Origin: Planctomycetales bacterium
GTDB lineage: Bacteria > Planctomycetota > Planctomycetia > Pirellulales > Thermoguttaceae
Assembly: GCA_007119795.1 (NCBI GenBank)
Contig: SKOZ01000031.1
Location: 10,784-74,783, forward strand
Length of the DNA stretch: 64,000 nucleotides
Direction of reading: 5' to 3'
Below the pieces are notes generated by a model, which had not been told where the DNA came from, ran no database searches, and saw only the letters and a program-made list of their open reading frames with translations. A program made the position numbers and the translations under genes. Of the stretch, positions 1-8,863 are shown piece by piece (the stretch's first letter is position 1; the number at the start of each line of letters is the position of its first letter).

Positions 1-77
1 GGGGGCGTCAGCCGCGTACAGCCGGCGAGGAGCCCGAAGGCCAGAAGGATCGTCGCGCTGCGGGTGGCATATCCCAT
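1..77 (-). CDS. Lipoprotein, N-terminal fragment (cut by window edge)
   Basis: Only the first 25 codons are in the window. Read leftward from an ATG at 77, they give a signal peptide: a short polar start with one Arg, a hydrophobic stretch (ILLAFGLLAG) and a lipobox LLAGC at about residues 17-21, followed by TRLTP. This is the layout of a signal-peptidase-II substrate, so the product is probably anchored in a membrane by a diacylglyceryl cysteine. The rest lies outside, so no function can be given. No clear Shine-Dalgarno sequence precedes the ATG, so a GTG or another start further upstream is possible. Confidence 0.45.
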   Translation of the reverse strand, partial: MGYATRSATILLAFGLLAGCTRLTP

Positions 78-230
78 CAGGACCGCAATAAATCTGCCGA
101 TGAACCCCTTCCGGGAGACGGTACCGGTCCGCGCCGGCGCCACCGGCCTCCCCCTGCTGCCGTGCGGGTGGCAGAGATTATCGGCGACGGACGGGCACGT
201 CAAGGGGAATGGGGGGCTCGGGCCGCTCCG

Positions 231-1076
231 TCAGTCCCAGCGCCAGTAGCGGAGAATGCACCAGAGGGCCTGGAAGGCATCCTTTAGGCCGATTTTTTTG
301 CCCTCCCGGTAGGTCCGCCCGCTGTAGCTGATGCCCGTCTCATAGACGCGGTACTGGCGACGCGCCACCTTGGCAGTCAGTTCGGGCTCGATGCCGAAAC
401 GGTCCTGTTTGAGAGTACCGAGGACGTCCTCGATCACATTGCGGCGGAAGACCTTGTAGCAGGTCTCCATGTCGGTGAGGTTCAGGTCGGTAAACATGTT
501 CGAGAGCGTGGTGAGCAGCCGGTTGGCCACATAGTGCCAGAAATAGAGCACCCGGTGTGGCCCCTCGCTCTTGAAACGCGACCCGTAGACCACGTCGGCC
601 AGTCCCTCGACGATGGGTTGGATGAGGTGCGGATACTGGGCGGGGTGGTACTCGAGGTCGGCATCCTGGACGATTACGACCTGGCCGGCTGCGGCGGCGA
701 ACCCGGTACGCAGCGCCGCCCCTTTGCCGCGGTTGCGATCGTGGACGAACACCCTCAAGTCGGCCTCGCCGGCCATGGCCTGCAGCAGCTCGCCGGTGCC
801 GTCGCTGCTGCCATCGTCGATGAGAAGGATCTCCTTCGGTAAGGGGACGGCGCGGATGCGGCGGACGATCTCCTCGATGGTGGCGCGCTCGTTGAAGACG
901 GGCACCACCACCGAGAGCAGAAAACCGGGGGGCAGCTCGAAGATCCCCAGCCGCCAAGCCACGGCATCTCCGAGCCAGTGGCGGAGCTGAGCGGCGGTGG
1001 GCGGAGTCTCCGCAGCACCGCAAAAGGGGCAACGGTCGGCGGCTGGAGGGTGTTCGTGGGCGGGTGGCGCGGTCAT
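231..1076 (-). CDS. Family 2 glycosyltransferase, polyprenyl-phosphate sugar transferase type
   Basis: A 281-residue GT-A fold enzyme of the dolichol-phosphate mannosyltransferase/ArnC-like group, which move a sugar from a nucleotide donor to a polyprenyl phosphate or related acceptor at the membrane. Visible motifs are the family opening [10 protein letters not shown], the nucleotide-binding DDGSSDGT, the metal-site region QDADLEYHP and YGSRF. No membrane segments follow the catalytic domain, so it is the short soluble or peripheral form. About 50 residues before the domain hold a CPFCG pair of unknown role. The ATG at 1076 was chosen because residues upstream are low-complexity and overlap the kinase gene. 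The kinase lies 83 bp upstream on the same strand. Substrate unknown. Confidence 0.85.
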   Translation of the reverse strand: MTAPPAHEHPPAADRCPFCGAAETPPTAAQLRHWLGDAVAWRLGIFELPPGFLLSVVVPVFNERATIEEIVRRIRAVPLPKEILLIDDGSSDGTGELLQAMAGEADLRVFVHDRNRGKGAALRTGFAAAAGQVVIVQDADLEYHPAQYPHLIQPIVEGLADVVYGSRFKSEGPHRVLYFWHYVANRLLTTLSNMFTDLNLTDMETCYKVFRRNVIEDVLGTLKQDRFGIEPELTAKVARRQYRVYETGISYSGRTYREGKKIGLKDAFQALWCILRYWRWD

Positions 1077-1159
1077 GCGGGTCGGCGGCAATCGACGAGT
1101 CGAAGAGGACTGGCCCGGGGGTTGGCCAAGTATAGGTCCTGCCCGAGGGCCCGCGGCGA

Positions 1160-2041
1160 TCAGGGGGAGCCGTTCTTGTCTTCGTGCTCGACGCGGCGGA
1201 TCGCCAGAAGGAACTGCTCCATGGAGGGGCAGCGGCGGCTGAGGTCGGGCTCGACGCACCAGTGAACGGCCTTGGCGAGCGTGGGATGGATCTGAGGCCG
1301 GTACTGGCGGATGTCGGCGGGGGGCTGGTCGTGTGTCATGGCGGCCATCCCCGTAGTCCCCCGGGCCCAGGGAAGCTCGAAGGTGAGGACCTCGTAGGCC
1401 GACACGCCGAAGGAGAAGACGTCGAGTCGCTGGTCGGTGGCGCGGCGGCGGACGAGCTCCGGAGCCATGTAGTTGGGCGTGCCTGTGCGGTTCCCCGGCT
1501 GCATGAAGGGAGGGGTGGCGGGGACGGCGAGCCCGAAGTCGATGAGCTTCAGGCCCCCACTGGGGCCGACGATCATCATGTTCCGCGGACAGACGTCGCG
1601 GTGGATGAAACCCGCCTTGTGAACGGCATCGACGGCCTCCGCCGCCTGGCGGATCAAATTCGCCCGCCGACCCTCGAGCCGCCCGTCGCGCGAGGCGAGC
1701 ATGGCATTGAGCAACACGCCGTCGAGGTACTCCATCTCCAGGTACTGGGCACCCTCCGTCGTCAGGCCGTGCTCGTAGGTTCTCACGATCCGGGGGTGGT
1801 CGAATTGTATCGCGATCGCCCCTTCCGTGGGTTTGTTAAGCCCCTTAAAGCGGGACTCCAGGAAGGCGGTTTTTTGCCGGTCGAGGATTTTCAGGCCCAC
1901 GATCTGGCCGGTTTTTCGGTCGCGGGCCATATAGAACTTCGACATCGTCCCCGAAACGGCGTCGCGCAAGAGTTCAAAGCGGGTGCGGACATCGAGACGC
2001 TGGTTGGGGAGAAGCTTCGACAGACGATCGATCCAGGCCAT
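1160..2041 (-). CDS. Serine/threonine protein kinase with atypical catalytic loop
   Basis: A 293-residue soluble Hanks-type kinase domain that fills nearly the whole protein; no membrane segment or sensor domain is seen. Present are the ATP-binding Lys (GLKIL, residue 51), catalytic loop HRDVCPRN (147-154), DFG (168-170) and the APE motif in GTPNYMAPE (about 188-195). In the catalytic loop the usual Lys of HRDLKPEN is Cys, while the catalytic Asp and Asn are kept; I recall HRDICPRN-type loops from planctomycete kinases, so it is probably active. The start at 2041 (MAWIDRL) is preferred to one 78 bp upstream that adds a Pro-rich stretch. It probably shares a transcript with the glycosyltransferase downstream. 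Confidence 0.85.
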   Translation of the reverse strand: MAWIDRLSKLLPNQRLDVRTRFELLRDAVSGTMSKFYMARDRKTGQIVGLKILDRQKTAFLESRFKGLNKPTEGAIAIQFDHPRIVRTYEHGLTTEGAQYLEMEYLDGVLLNAMLASRDGRLEGRRANLIRQAAEAVDAVHKAGFIHRDVCPRNMMIVGPSGGLKLIDFGLAVPATPPFMQPGNRTGTPNYMAPELVRRRATDQRLDVFSFGVSAYEVLTFELPWARGTTGMAAMTHDQPPADIRQYRPQIHPTLAKAVHWCVEPDLSRRCPSMEQFLLAIRRVEHEDKNGSP

Positions 2042-2242
2042 CGTCGCAGGGGCGGGGGACGAGACGCGCGGAGAGGGCAAGGGGATTCGCACCGGCGGCG
2101 GGACGGCGAAACCACCCAACGGTCCAGTGTAGGTCCCCCCCAGAATCCACGCAAGTGGCGGGCGGGGAGTGCCTGATGCGAGGCTGGGCGGCGAAGAAAC
2201 CCGTCCCCCTGGGCTGGGCCACGACCTCCCTTTCGCGGCGGA

Positions 2243-3682
2243 CTACCGCATATTGCGACTGTGGTAGGGGCTGTCCTCTGGGCGGTTGGTCACCCAGGGG
2301 CGTTCCTCGGGGCGCTGAGCGGAGGGGCTGTCGGCGTCCCGCGGCTCGGGAAGACGATCGCCGTTCTGGTTGTTGTTGTTGAGCGCGGGTGGCTCGTCGG
2401 CCGGATCGGCGTCGGAAGGCGGTGGAGCTGCGGGGGGCGGGTCGGCAAACGTGGCGGGCGGGGCGGGCGTCGGCGAGACGCTCGGCGCGGGCATGCCGCA
2501 GGGATCCAGCGGTACGCGGTAGGTCTCCACCCGCGGCACGAGCCGTTTGGTGGTGTGGGCGACCTGCCGCGCCACGGTTCGCGGCACCTGAACCTCCTCA
2601 ACCACTTCCTCCATGCGGAAGACGCGCACCGGAATCTGCTCCACTTCTTCTTCATATACCGTGCGATGCGTGGTCACCGGCACCCGTCGCACCTGTTCCT
2701 CCTCGACCCACCGCTGCACCTGCACAGGGACCTGCCGCTCGACGCGTTCGACAACGGGTCGGCGAACGGTTACCGGAACCCGCTGGACTTCCTCCTCCGC
2801 GACCCACCGCTGCACCTGAACCGGGACCTGCTCGACGACCTGCTCGGCCTGGTACCGCGTTACCTGCACCGGCACCTGGCGCGCCACCGTCTGGGGAAGG
2901 TAGCTCACCTGGGGCACTTGCTGGGCAACGACGTTGGGGACCCAGACGCTGTGTACATCGACCCGCGGCGCCCGCGGAACCCAGTAGAGGCCGGCGCGCT
3001 GGTGAACGACCAACCCGGTGGCCGGGTCGATGACCGTGGCAGCCGGCTCCCAGCTCAAGCGATTGCGGATCAGCGGCTGGCGGACGGTATAGGCCTGTGC
3101 TACCCCCCCCTGGTCCACGTACTGCGTGCGGAACGTGGTCACCGGCTGGTACTGGATACTGGATTCCGTGCGAAAGACGGTCTCGGTCACCGGCCGGTGG
3201 ACGGTGTAGGTGCGCTCCCGCTGTTGTGTCTCCCAGACGGGGCGATGCACCGTGCGGCGCTGCTCGCGCTCCTGGGTCTCTTCGACGTAGCGGACGCGAT
3301 CGTAACTCTCATCGCGGTACTGAGTCTCCCAGACGGGCCGCCGCACCGTGTAGCGCTCTTCGCGTTCGGTGGTCTCCTGGACGGGGCGGGCCACCACACG
3401 CCGCTGCTCGCGATACTGCGTTTCCCAGACGGGGCGGCGGCGGACCACGCGCTGCGTCTCGTAGACCGTCTCGTACTCGGTCCGGTAGGTGGTCACCTCG
3501 CGCTCGTCGTAGACCGTGCGATGCTCGATGCGGTAGGTGGTGGTGGCGATGGGAACCGCGGGTGGGGCATTGTAGGAGACGCCCGGCGACGTGGTCGCCG
3601 GGAGATACGTCTGGCCGCCGGCCCAGCCCGCCGTCAACAGCACCACCCCCACAGCCAACAGGACGTAAAGCGGAGATCTCAT
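2243..3682 (-). CDS. Secreted YTV-repeat protein
   Basis: A 479-residue exported protein made largely of short imperfect repeats. After a signal peptide (MRSPLYVLLAVGVVLLTAGWAGGQ) come many units of the form YTVxRPVWETQYRE and, later, QVPVxVxRWVEEEVQRVPV, rich in Tyr, Thr, Val, Arg and Glu, then a Pro/Asp-rich tail. This matches the YTV repeats (Pfam YTV) described from Rhodopirellula proteins, which are thought to be cell-surface or structural but have no proven activity. The repeat phase of about 11-15 residues, alternating Val and charged side chains, suggests a long beta structure. The start at 3682 is set by the signal peptide. It is divergent from the nickel/cobalt uptake genes. Confidence 0.75.
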   Translation of the reverse strand: MRSPLYVLLAVGVVLLTAGWAGGQTYLPATTSPGVSYNAPPAVPIATTTYRIEHRTVYDEREVTTYRTEYETVYETQRVVRRRPVWETQYREQRRVVARPVQETTEREERYTVRRPVWETQYRDESYDRVRYVEETQEREQRRTVHRPVWETQQRERTYTVHRPVTETVFRTESSIQYQPVTTFRTQYVDQGGVAQAYTVRQPLIRNRLSWEPAATVIDPATGLVVHQRAGLYWVPRAPRVDVHSVWVPNVVAQQVPQVSYLPQTVARQVPVQVTRYQAEQVVEQVPVQVQRWVAEEEVQRVPVTVRRPVVERVERQVPVQVQRWVEEEQVRRVPVTTHRTVYEEEVEQIPVRVFRMEEVVEEVQVPRTVARQVAHTTKRLVPRVETYRVPLDPCGMPAPSVSPTPAPPATFADPPPAAPPPSDADPADEPPALNNNNQNGDRLPEPRDADSPSAQRPEERPWVTNRPEDSPYHSRNMR

Positions 3683-4299
3683 TGCCGATGCACCTCGCCG
3701 GCACCCAAGGGCCGGTCCTGCCTTGCCATGAACCTGCTCACTCGTGCGAGCATCCTCCGTCGCCAAGGGGACGCTGCGCTCGCAAACCGCTGCACTGCGG
3801 CAGCCTGCTGCAAACCCAATACGCAACATCCCTCCAAATGAGTTTGGCGAACAATTGGCGTTTCGGCAAACGGTTTATTTTCACATGGCCGGGGCGGATC
3901 GCCGTTAGTGCAATGGCCACAGGCACTTAGGAACCAGAAAAAAGTCTACAGTCGCCGGGGCTTCCATCCGAGGCGAGTTTCCATCCTCAGGCGCAACTTC
4001 TTGCCCTCCAGTGCATTGCATCGCCGGCTCCTCTCGCCGCTAAAGTCTGCCGAGCTTCACAATAGGAAGGACATTCCGCGCCGGCTCGTGGGAGAACGTC
4101 CGTGGAGTACGACACCCCTCCGGGCGCATCCTCCGTTGGAGATACGAATCTGCCTCTCGGCTGCGGGACGGTTGTCGCCGCCATAGTGTTACGGTAGACT
4201 AATTTGTATTACCAAGAGCGACGTCAGCGCCGGGCGGCGGCACGCGCCCGGTTGCGGAAATCCCAGCCCGATCGGCCGAGCGAATCGGAAACGGTTGCC
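3683..4299. other. Intergenic region between divergent genes
   Basis: No gene is supported in these 617 bases. The stretch is more A+T-rich than its surroundings near 3835-3950 and 4185-4215, as expected for divergent promoters. A weak interrupted repeat (GTTAC at 4190-4194, GTATTAC at 4206-4212) lies about 90 bases before cbiM and could be a metal-regulator operator, but half-site symmetry is poor. I looked for a cobalamin or NiCo riboswitch before cbiM and did not see a convincing conserved core. Confidence 0.4.
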
Positions 4300-4947
4300 A
4301 TGCACATCCCGGACGGCACCCTCTCACAGACTCAGGAAGGACTCGCCGTTCTCGCCGCGGGCGCCGTCGTGGCGGCGGCGGGGACGGGACTCGCCTTGCG
4401 GCGGCTCGAGTATGAGGAAATCCCCCGCACGGCCCTTCTGAGTGCGGCCTTCTTCGTCGCCTCGCTGATCCACGTTCCGCTCGGGCCCACGAGTACCCAC
4501 CTCGTCCTCAACGGGTTGGTCGGCCTGGTGCTCGGGCTGTTGGCCTTTCCGGCGGTTTTCGTCGGGCTGCTCTTGCAGGCGGTATTCTTCGGATTCGGCG
4601 GCCTGACGACGCTGGGACTGAACACCGCAACCATGGCTTTGCCGGCCGTGGCCTGCTTCTATCTCTTCCGCCGCGCGGTGCAATCGGAACGGGAGTGGAT
4701 GGTCTTCGCCGGCGGCTACGCGGCGGGCGCCCTGGCCATCGTCGTTTCGGCGGTGCTCACGGCGGGAGCCTGGCAACTGACCGGAAGGCAGTTCCTCATT
4801 GTGGCCCAGGTTACGCTGGCGGCGAATCTCCCGGTGGTGCTCATCGAGGGACTGGTCGTCGGCAGTGCCGCGGTGTTCCTCCGTCGTGTGCGCCCCGAAG
4901 TCTTCGCCGCCGAGCCCCTGCCCGCAGTGGAGGTGGCCCATGGTTGA
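4300..4947 (+). CDS. cbiM: CbiM/NikM-type nickel/cobalt ECF transporter membrane component
   Basis: A 215-residue protein with about six membrane segments that binds the metal in energy-coupling-factor nickel/cobalt importers. The family hallmark is the extreme N terminus MHIPDG, in which the amino group and His2 coordinate the metal; this fixes the start at 4300, although the frame is open upstream. A further family motif, HVPLGPTSTHLVLNGLVG (about residues 65-82), carries other metal-site residues. It is followed by a NikL-like gene overlapping by 8 bases and a CbiQ gene, forming one operon. Whether the substrate is Ni or Co cannot be told from sequence; the NikL-like partner favours Ni. 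Confidence 0.88.
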   Translation: MHIPDGTLSQTQEGLAVLAAGAVVAAAGTGLALRRLEYEEIPRTALLSAAFFVASLIHVPLGPTSTHLVLNGLVGLVLGLLAFPAVFVGLLLQAVFFGFGGLTTLGLNTATMALPAVACFYLFRRAVQSEREWMVFAGGYAAGALAIVVSAVLTAGAWQLTGRQFLIVAQVTLAANLPVVLIEGLVVGSAAVFLRRVRPEVFAAEPLPAVEVAHG

Positions 4948-5539
4948 GCAGGCAACGAGGGCAACCCGGAGGTTGCGGCTGGCCGCGGCCGCAGTCCTCA
5001 TTGCGGGGGGGTCGTCATTGTCCTGCCCGACGGTTGCCCATGCCCATGCCCTGTACCTCTTCGCCGCCGTGGAGGAGGGCTATCTCGTCGGCGAGGCCTA
5101 TTACCATGGGCAGATCCCTGCGCAGCACGCGGCGGTCATCATTTCCGCACCCGATGGTCGGCAATTCGGCAAGACGACCACGGACGAGGAAGGCCGATTC
5201 CGCTTTGCGCCTACCGTCCACACTGATCACCACATCCGCGTGGAGACTGACGACTCGCACTTTGCGACCTTCACAGTCACGGCCGCAGAACTCGGCACGG
5301 ATCTGGACGCCGAAGCGCCGCGAAGCGTGCGTCCAGCGAACATCGACAACGAGTTGGCCCGCCTTCGCGAGCAGGTGGTCCGCCTCCGACAGGACCTGAT
5401 GGCCTACGAGCAGACCACGCGGCTTCGCGACATATTCGGCGGCATCGGCTACATCCTCGGCTTGGGTGGACTGGCCGCATGGCTGCTCAGTCGGCAGCGG
5501 GGGCGATCGCCTGCCGGGCGCGCTTCGGGGAGCGAGTAA
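4940..5539 (+). CDS. NikL-like accessory protein of nickel ECF transporter
   Basis: A 199-residue protein with an N-terminal signal or membrane anchor (about residues 12-35, ending AHAHALYLFA), a transthyretin/carboxypeptidase-regulatory-like beta domain (IISAPDGRQFGKTTTDEEGRF, about 65-115), a charged helical linker with heptad character (NELARLREQVVRLRQDL) and a C-terminal membrane segment (GYILGLGGLAAWLL). This order matches NikL/CbiL accessory subunits of Nik(MN)LQO-type importers, which replace the small NikN. It starts inside the end of cbiM (8-base overlap) and ends 7 bases before cbiQ, so translation is probably coupled. His-rich spots (HAH, HTDHH) could handle metal, which is inference. 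Confidence 0.7.
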   Translation: MVEQATRATRRLRLAAAAVLIAGGSSLSCPTVAHAHALYLFAAVEEGYLVGEAYYHGQIPAQHAAVIISAPDGRQFGKTTTDEEGRFRFAPTVHTDHHIRVETDDSHFATFTVTAAELGTDLDAEAPRSVRPANIDNELARLREQVVRLRQDLMAYEQTTRLRDIFGGIGYILGLGGLAAWLLSRQRGRSPAGRASGSE

Positions 5540-5546
5540 CCGCGCC

Positions 5547-6359
5547 ATGTTCGAACCTGCGCCTTGCGGCAAGTCGGCACGGCACCTGGGGCGTCCCCCA
5601 GAGCAATTCTCCCCTTGCTGGCTCGACCGTCTCGATCCCCGCGCGCGGATCGTCGCCGCCGTACCCTTTCTCGTGGTAGTCGCCGTGGCCGGTCGCCCTC
5701 TCGTGCTCGTCCTCGGACTGGCGTTGGCCATTCTGGCGGCCCTCGCGGGGGGGTGGACGATGCGGCAGCTCTTCGTGCGGCTGTTGCCGGTGAACCTGTT
5801 TGTCCTCGTGCTGGTGATTGTGCTGCCCTGGACCACCGGGGGGACCCCATTGGGTTCATGGGGCGGATGGGAATTCACCCGCGAGGGGATGCAGACGGCT
5901 CTGGCCATCGGTCTGCGGGCCAATGCCCTCGTGCTCGGTCTGGCGGCCCTCGTCGGCGGGCTTCCTGTTCCCGTGCTCGGTCACGCCCTGGCGCACCTTC
6001 GCCTCCCGCGCAAGTTGATCCACTTACTTCTCTTCGCGGTCCGCTACGTCGACGTCCTCCGTGGCCAGCAACGGCAACTGGTGCGGGCTATGAAGGTCCG
6101 GGGCTTTCGGCCGCGGATGGATCGCCATACGTACCGCAGCTACGGCTACCTGGTGGGAATGCTCCTCGTGCGAAGCCTGGACCGCTCCGAGCGGATCGTG
6201 GCGGCCATGAAGTGCCGCGGCTTCCGCGGCGAGTTCCACATCCTGGACCATTTTGCAGCCGGGCGGCTGGATGGGCTCTTCGGCCTCCTCGCCACCGCAA
6301 TCCTCGTGCTGCTGGCCTGGCTCGAATGGGGCGCCGTCCTCGGGCTGGATACGTGGTGA
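5547..6359 (+). CDS. cbiQ: CbiQ/NikQ ECF transporter T component
   Basis: A 270-residue integral membrane protein, the energy-coupling (EcfT) subunit linking the metal-binding component to an ABC ATPase. Four to five hydrophobic segments precede the cytoplasmic coupling helices, which carry the two Ala-x-x-x-Arg-Gly type motifs of the family: RAMKVRGFRP and AAMKCRGFRG. A last membrane helix closes the protein. It follows the NikL-like gene by 7 bases. The ATPase gene (cbiO/nikO) normally next in such operons is absent; a Tat-exported reductase gene follows instead, 161 bases on. Confidence 0.82.
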   Translation: MFEPAPCGKSARHLGRPPEQFSPCWLDRLDPRARIVAAVPFLVVVAVAGRPLVLVLGLALAILAALAGGWTMRQLFVRLLPVNLFVLVLVIVLPWTTGGTPLGSWGGWEFTREGMQTALAIGLRANALVLGLAALVGGLPVPVLGHALAHLRLPRKLIHLLLFAVRYVDVLRGQQRQLVRAMKVRGFRPRMDRHTYRSYGYLVGMLLVRSLDRSERIVAAMKCRGFRGEFHILDHFAAGRLDGLFGLLATAILVLLAWLEWGAVLGLDTW

Positions 6360-6520
6360 CGGCAGGGAGGAAGGGGATGTGAAGGCCTGCTCGGCCTGCG
6401 GTATCGCAGTCGCTTGCCGATTCCCGCAACAGGCCTATCGGCCGCCAAGGCTTGACCCTTCTGGTGGGCGGGGAGAAGATGGGATCAATGGTTTTCGACT
6501 ATCCCCAGGAGAACCTGATC

Positions 6521-7582
6521 ATGAAGCGACGGGAACTACTCACTGCGGCCGGCGGCGTCGCCGGTGTGGGCGCCTTGGGCATCCATCGCCTACAGGCCGA
6601 GGAACCGACTGCGGCAGAGGCCGTGGAGGTAGTCGCGGGTATGCCGCGACGCGTGCTGGGGCGTACGGGAGAGAAGGTGTCCATCGTCGGCTTTCCCGGG
6701 CTGGCCTTGATCCACCAGGGCCAAGAGGAATGCACCGCGGCCATCCACCAGGCCTTCGAGCAGGGGGTGAATTTCTTCGACGTCGCTCCCGCGTACGGCC
6801 GGGGGGATTGCGAGACGAAGATGGGCGAAGGGCTGCAGGGGATCGACCGCGACCAGTACTTCCTGGCCTGCAAGACACAGGCCCGCGATGGCGACGAGGC
6901 CCAGCGGGAGCTCGACCTCTCGCTCGAGCGGCTCCAGACCGATTATTTTGATCTCTACCAGATGCACGTCCTCCGCCAGCCCGACGAGGTCCGCCAGGCA
7001 CTCGGTCCGGGCGGCGCCCTCGAAACCATGGTGAGGGCCCGGGAGGAGGGGAAGGTCCGCTTCCTGGGCTTTTCCGCCCACACCACCCGCAGCGCCCTCG
7101 ATGCCATGGAGGGCTTCCGCTTCGACACCGTGATGTTTCCGCTGAATTTCATCGAGTACTTCACGCTCGGCTTCGGTAAGCCGGTGCTTGATCTGGCTGT
7201 GGAGCAGGGGGCCGCCGTGCTGGCGATCAAGCCCATGTGCGGCGGCACCTGGCCGGAGGGGGCCGAGCGGACGCGGCAGTGGTGGTATCGCCCCTTGGAG
7301 GATCAGGGAGAGATCGACATGGCGATGCGATTTACCCTCTCGCTTCCCGGCGTGGTGGCCGGCTTTCCGCCCGCTTTCCTCGATCTGACCGAGAAGGCCG
7401 TCGCCGCCGGCAAGGGTTACCGCCCGATCACCGCCGAAGAGAACGACGAGCTGCGGCGGATGGCCGAGTCGCTGGGATCGGTTTTCCGCGCCGAGGAGCA
7501 AAAGGTCAGCGGCCGCATCCCCCGCGAGGCCGTCCTCTACGCCGACAGCCCCTACGAAGGCTGCCCCGGACGCCACGCCTGA
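6521..7582 (+). CDS. Exported aldo/keto reductase family protein
   Basis: A 353-residue NAD(P)H-type TIM-barrel reductase. The start at 6521 follows an AGGAG site by about 9 bases and gives a Tat-like leader (MKRRELLTAAGGVAGVGALG). The catalytic tetrad of the superfamily is visible: Asp and Tyr in FFDVAPAYG, Lys in LACKTQ and His in YQMHVL. The C-terminal cofactor-binding region is short and poorly conserved, and no 4Fe-4S cysteine cluster is present, though a lone CMCGG-like stretch (KPMCGG) and a terminal GCPG occur. Similar Tat-exported members are frequent in planctomycetes; substrates are unknown. It is 161 bases after cbiQ and probably a separate unit. Confidence 0.8.
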   Translation: MKRRELLTAAGGVAGVGALGIHRLQAEEPTAAEAVEVVAGMPRRVLGRTGEKVSIVGFPGLALIHQGQEECTAAIHQAFEQGVNFFDVAPAYGRGDCETKMGEGLQGIDRDQYFLACKTQARDGDEAQRELDLSLERLQTDYFDLYQMHVLRQPDEVRQALGPGGALETMVRAREEGKVRFLGFSAHTTRSALDAMEGFRFDTVMFPLNFIEYFTLGFGKPVLDLAVEQGAAVLAIKPMCGGTWPEGAERTRQWWYRPLEDQGEIDMAMRFTLSLPGVVAGFPPAFLDLTEKAVAAGKGYRPITAEENDELRRMAESLGSVFRAEEQKVSGRIPREAVLYADSPYEGCPGRHA

Positions 7583-7728
7583 GCAGGCGAGCGGTCCGAA
7601 AAACGAGCCTCGAAGATCGACCCGTTCGAACTTTTCGGGGAAAGGAAGTGGAATCACTGCGCAACGGTCCCTTTGAACAGCACGGACAGCTCGGCGGCGA
7701 GCGGTTCATTCGTGGGGGGGGCCAGAAC

Positions 7729-7757
7729 TTGCCAATATCTGCGACGGAGCGTCGAAT
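7729..7757 (+). promoter_or_regulatory. Candidate sigma-70-type promoter for the DUF1559 gene
   Basis: TTGCCA (7729-7734), a 17-base spacer and TCGAAT (7752-7757) match the -35 and -10 consensus in five and four of six positions. The site is about 95 bases before the start codon at 7854 in a gap with no gene. Only a visual match. Confidence 0.3.
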
Positions 7758-7853
7758 ACGCTGAAAGGGGCGGCGGGGCAGTTCGGCCTCTACGTGCCGG
7801 AGCTCTGGCTTCCCCCCCGCGAAGGTGCCCTACTCGTTCCGGGAGCACGAACG

Positions 7854-8711
7854 ATGCCGATCCCCTTTACCTGCCCCCACTGCGGCACCTCCAGCAGTGT
7901 GCCCGAGCAGTACGCCGGTCAGTCGGGACCCTGCCGCCAGTGCGGCAAGTCCATTACCGTCCCCATGTCAGCCGGTCCCACGGTCACGCCGGTGCAGTCC
8001 TCCTCCGGACCGGCGATCGTCGTGATCGTCATTGCCGTTGCCATCGTGGTGCTGCTCGTCTGTGGCGGCATTCTCGCCGCTCTGCTCCTGCCGGCCGTGT
8101 CGTCGGCCCGCGAGGCGGCGCGCCGCGCCCAGTGTTCCAATAACCTCCGCCAGATCGGCCTCGCGCTGCACAACTACCATGACGTCTACGGGACCCTCCC
8201 ACCGGCTTACATTCCGGACGAGGAGGGCCGTCCCATGCACTCCTGGCGGGTGCTGATCCTGCCGTTCCTCGGGGAGGGACCGCTCTACGACCGGTACGAT
8301 TTCGACGAGCCCTGGGACGGGCCGAACAACCGCTTCCTGGCCGACTTGATGCCCCAGGTCTACTACTGTCCCAGCGATCCCCACGAGCTGACGGAGAACA
8401 CGAACTACGTAATGATCGTCGGCGAGCGGACGATATCCGACGGACCGACGGCGCGTCGGTTCGGCGAAGTGACCGACGGCACGTCGAACACGCTGGGGGT
8501 CGTGGAATCGATCGACGAAGGCATTCATTGGATGGAACCTCGCGACCTGCCCTTCGAGGAGCTGGAATTCGGCCTGATGAGCCGCCATCCGGGGGGCGGG
8601 AATGCCCTCCTGCTCGACGGCTCGGTCCGCTTCATCAGCGCGACGATCGATCGTGAGGTCCTCCGCGCCATGGCCACCATCGACGGGGGCGAGCGGGTGG
8701 GCCTGCCGTAG
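7854..8711 (+). CDS. DUF1559 pilin-like protein with N-terminal zinc ribbon
   Basis: A 285-residue membrane-anchored protein. It begins with a two-CxxC zinc ribbon (CPHCG at residues 7-11, CRQCG about 28-32), then a membrane segment ([25 protein letters not shown]) followed at once by the DUF1559 signature [28 protein letters not shown]. The C terminus has the H-x9-DG pattern ([16 protein letters not shown]). Most DUF1559 proteins begin with a prepilin peptidase site; here the site is replaced by the cytosolic zinc ribbon, so processing into a pseudopilin is unlikely. DUF1559 families are greatly expanded in planctomycetes, with no proven function. The start follows the zinc-ribbon opening MPIPFTC. 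Confidence 0.85.
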   Translation: MPIPFTCPHCGTSSSVPEQYAGQSGPCRQCGKSITVPMSAGPTVTPVQSSSGPAIVVIVIAVAIVVLLVCGGILAALLLPAVSSAREAARRAQCSNNLRQIGLALHNYHDVYGTLPPAYIPDEEGRPMHSWRVLILPFLGEGPLYDRYDFDEPWDGPNNRFLADLMPQVYYCPSDPHELTENTNYVMIVGERTISDGPTARRFGEVTDGTSNTLGVVESIDEGIHWMEPRDLPFEELEFGLMSRHPGGGNALLLDGSVRFISATIDREVLRAMATIDGGERVGLP

Positions 8712-8863
8712 GCAGAGCGGTCTGTTATGATGGAACCGCTGAGAGACGGTCCAGTTCCGCCGCGCCGGCACGCGGAAAGCCTTCGTCGTCAGACGACGGA
8801 GGCATTCGGCAGACGAACGCCTGCGTGACGCGCGGCACCCTCTCGGATTCCCCGGAGCCCGCC

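Noticed and set aside
3900..4299. Cobalamin or NiCo riboswitch before cbiM
   Set aside because: No recognisable conserved core or paired elements.
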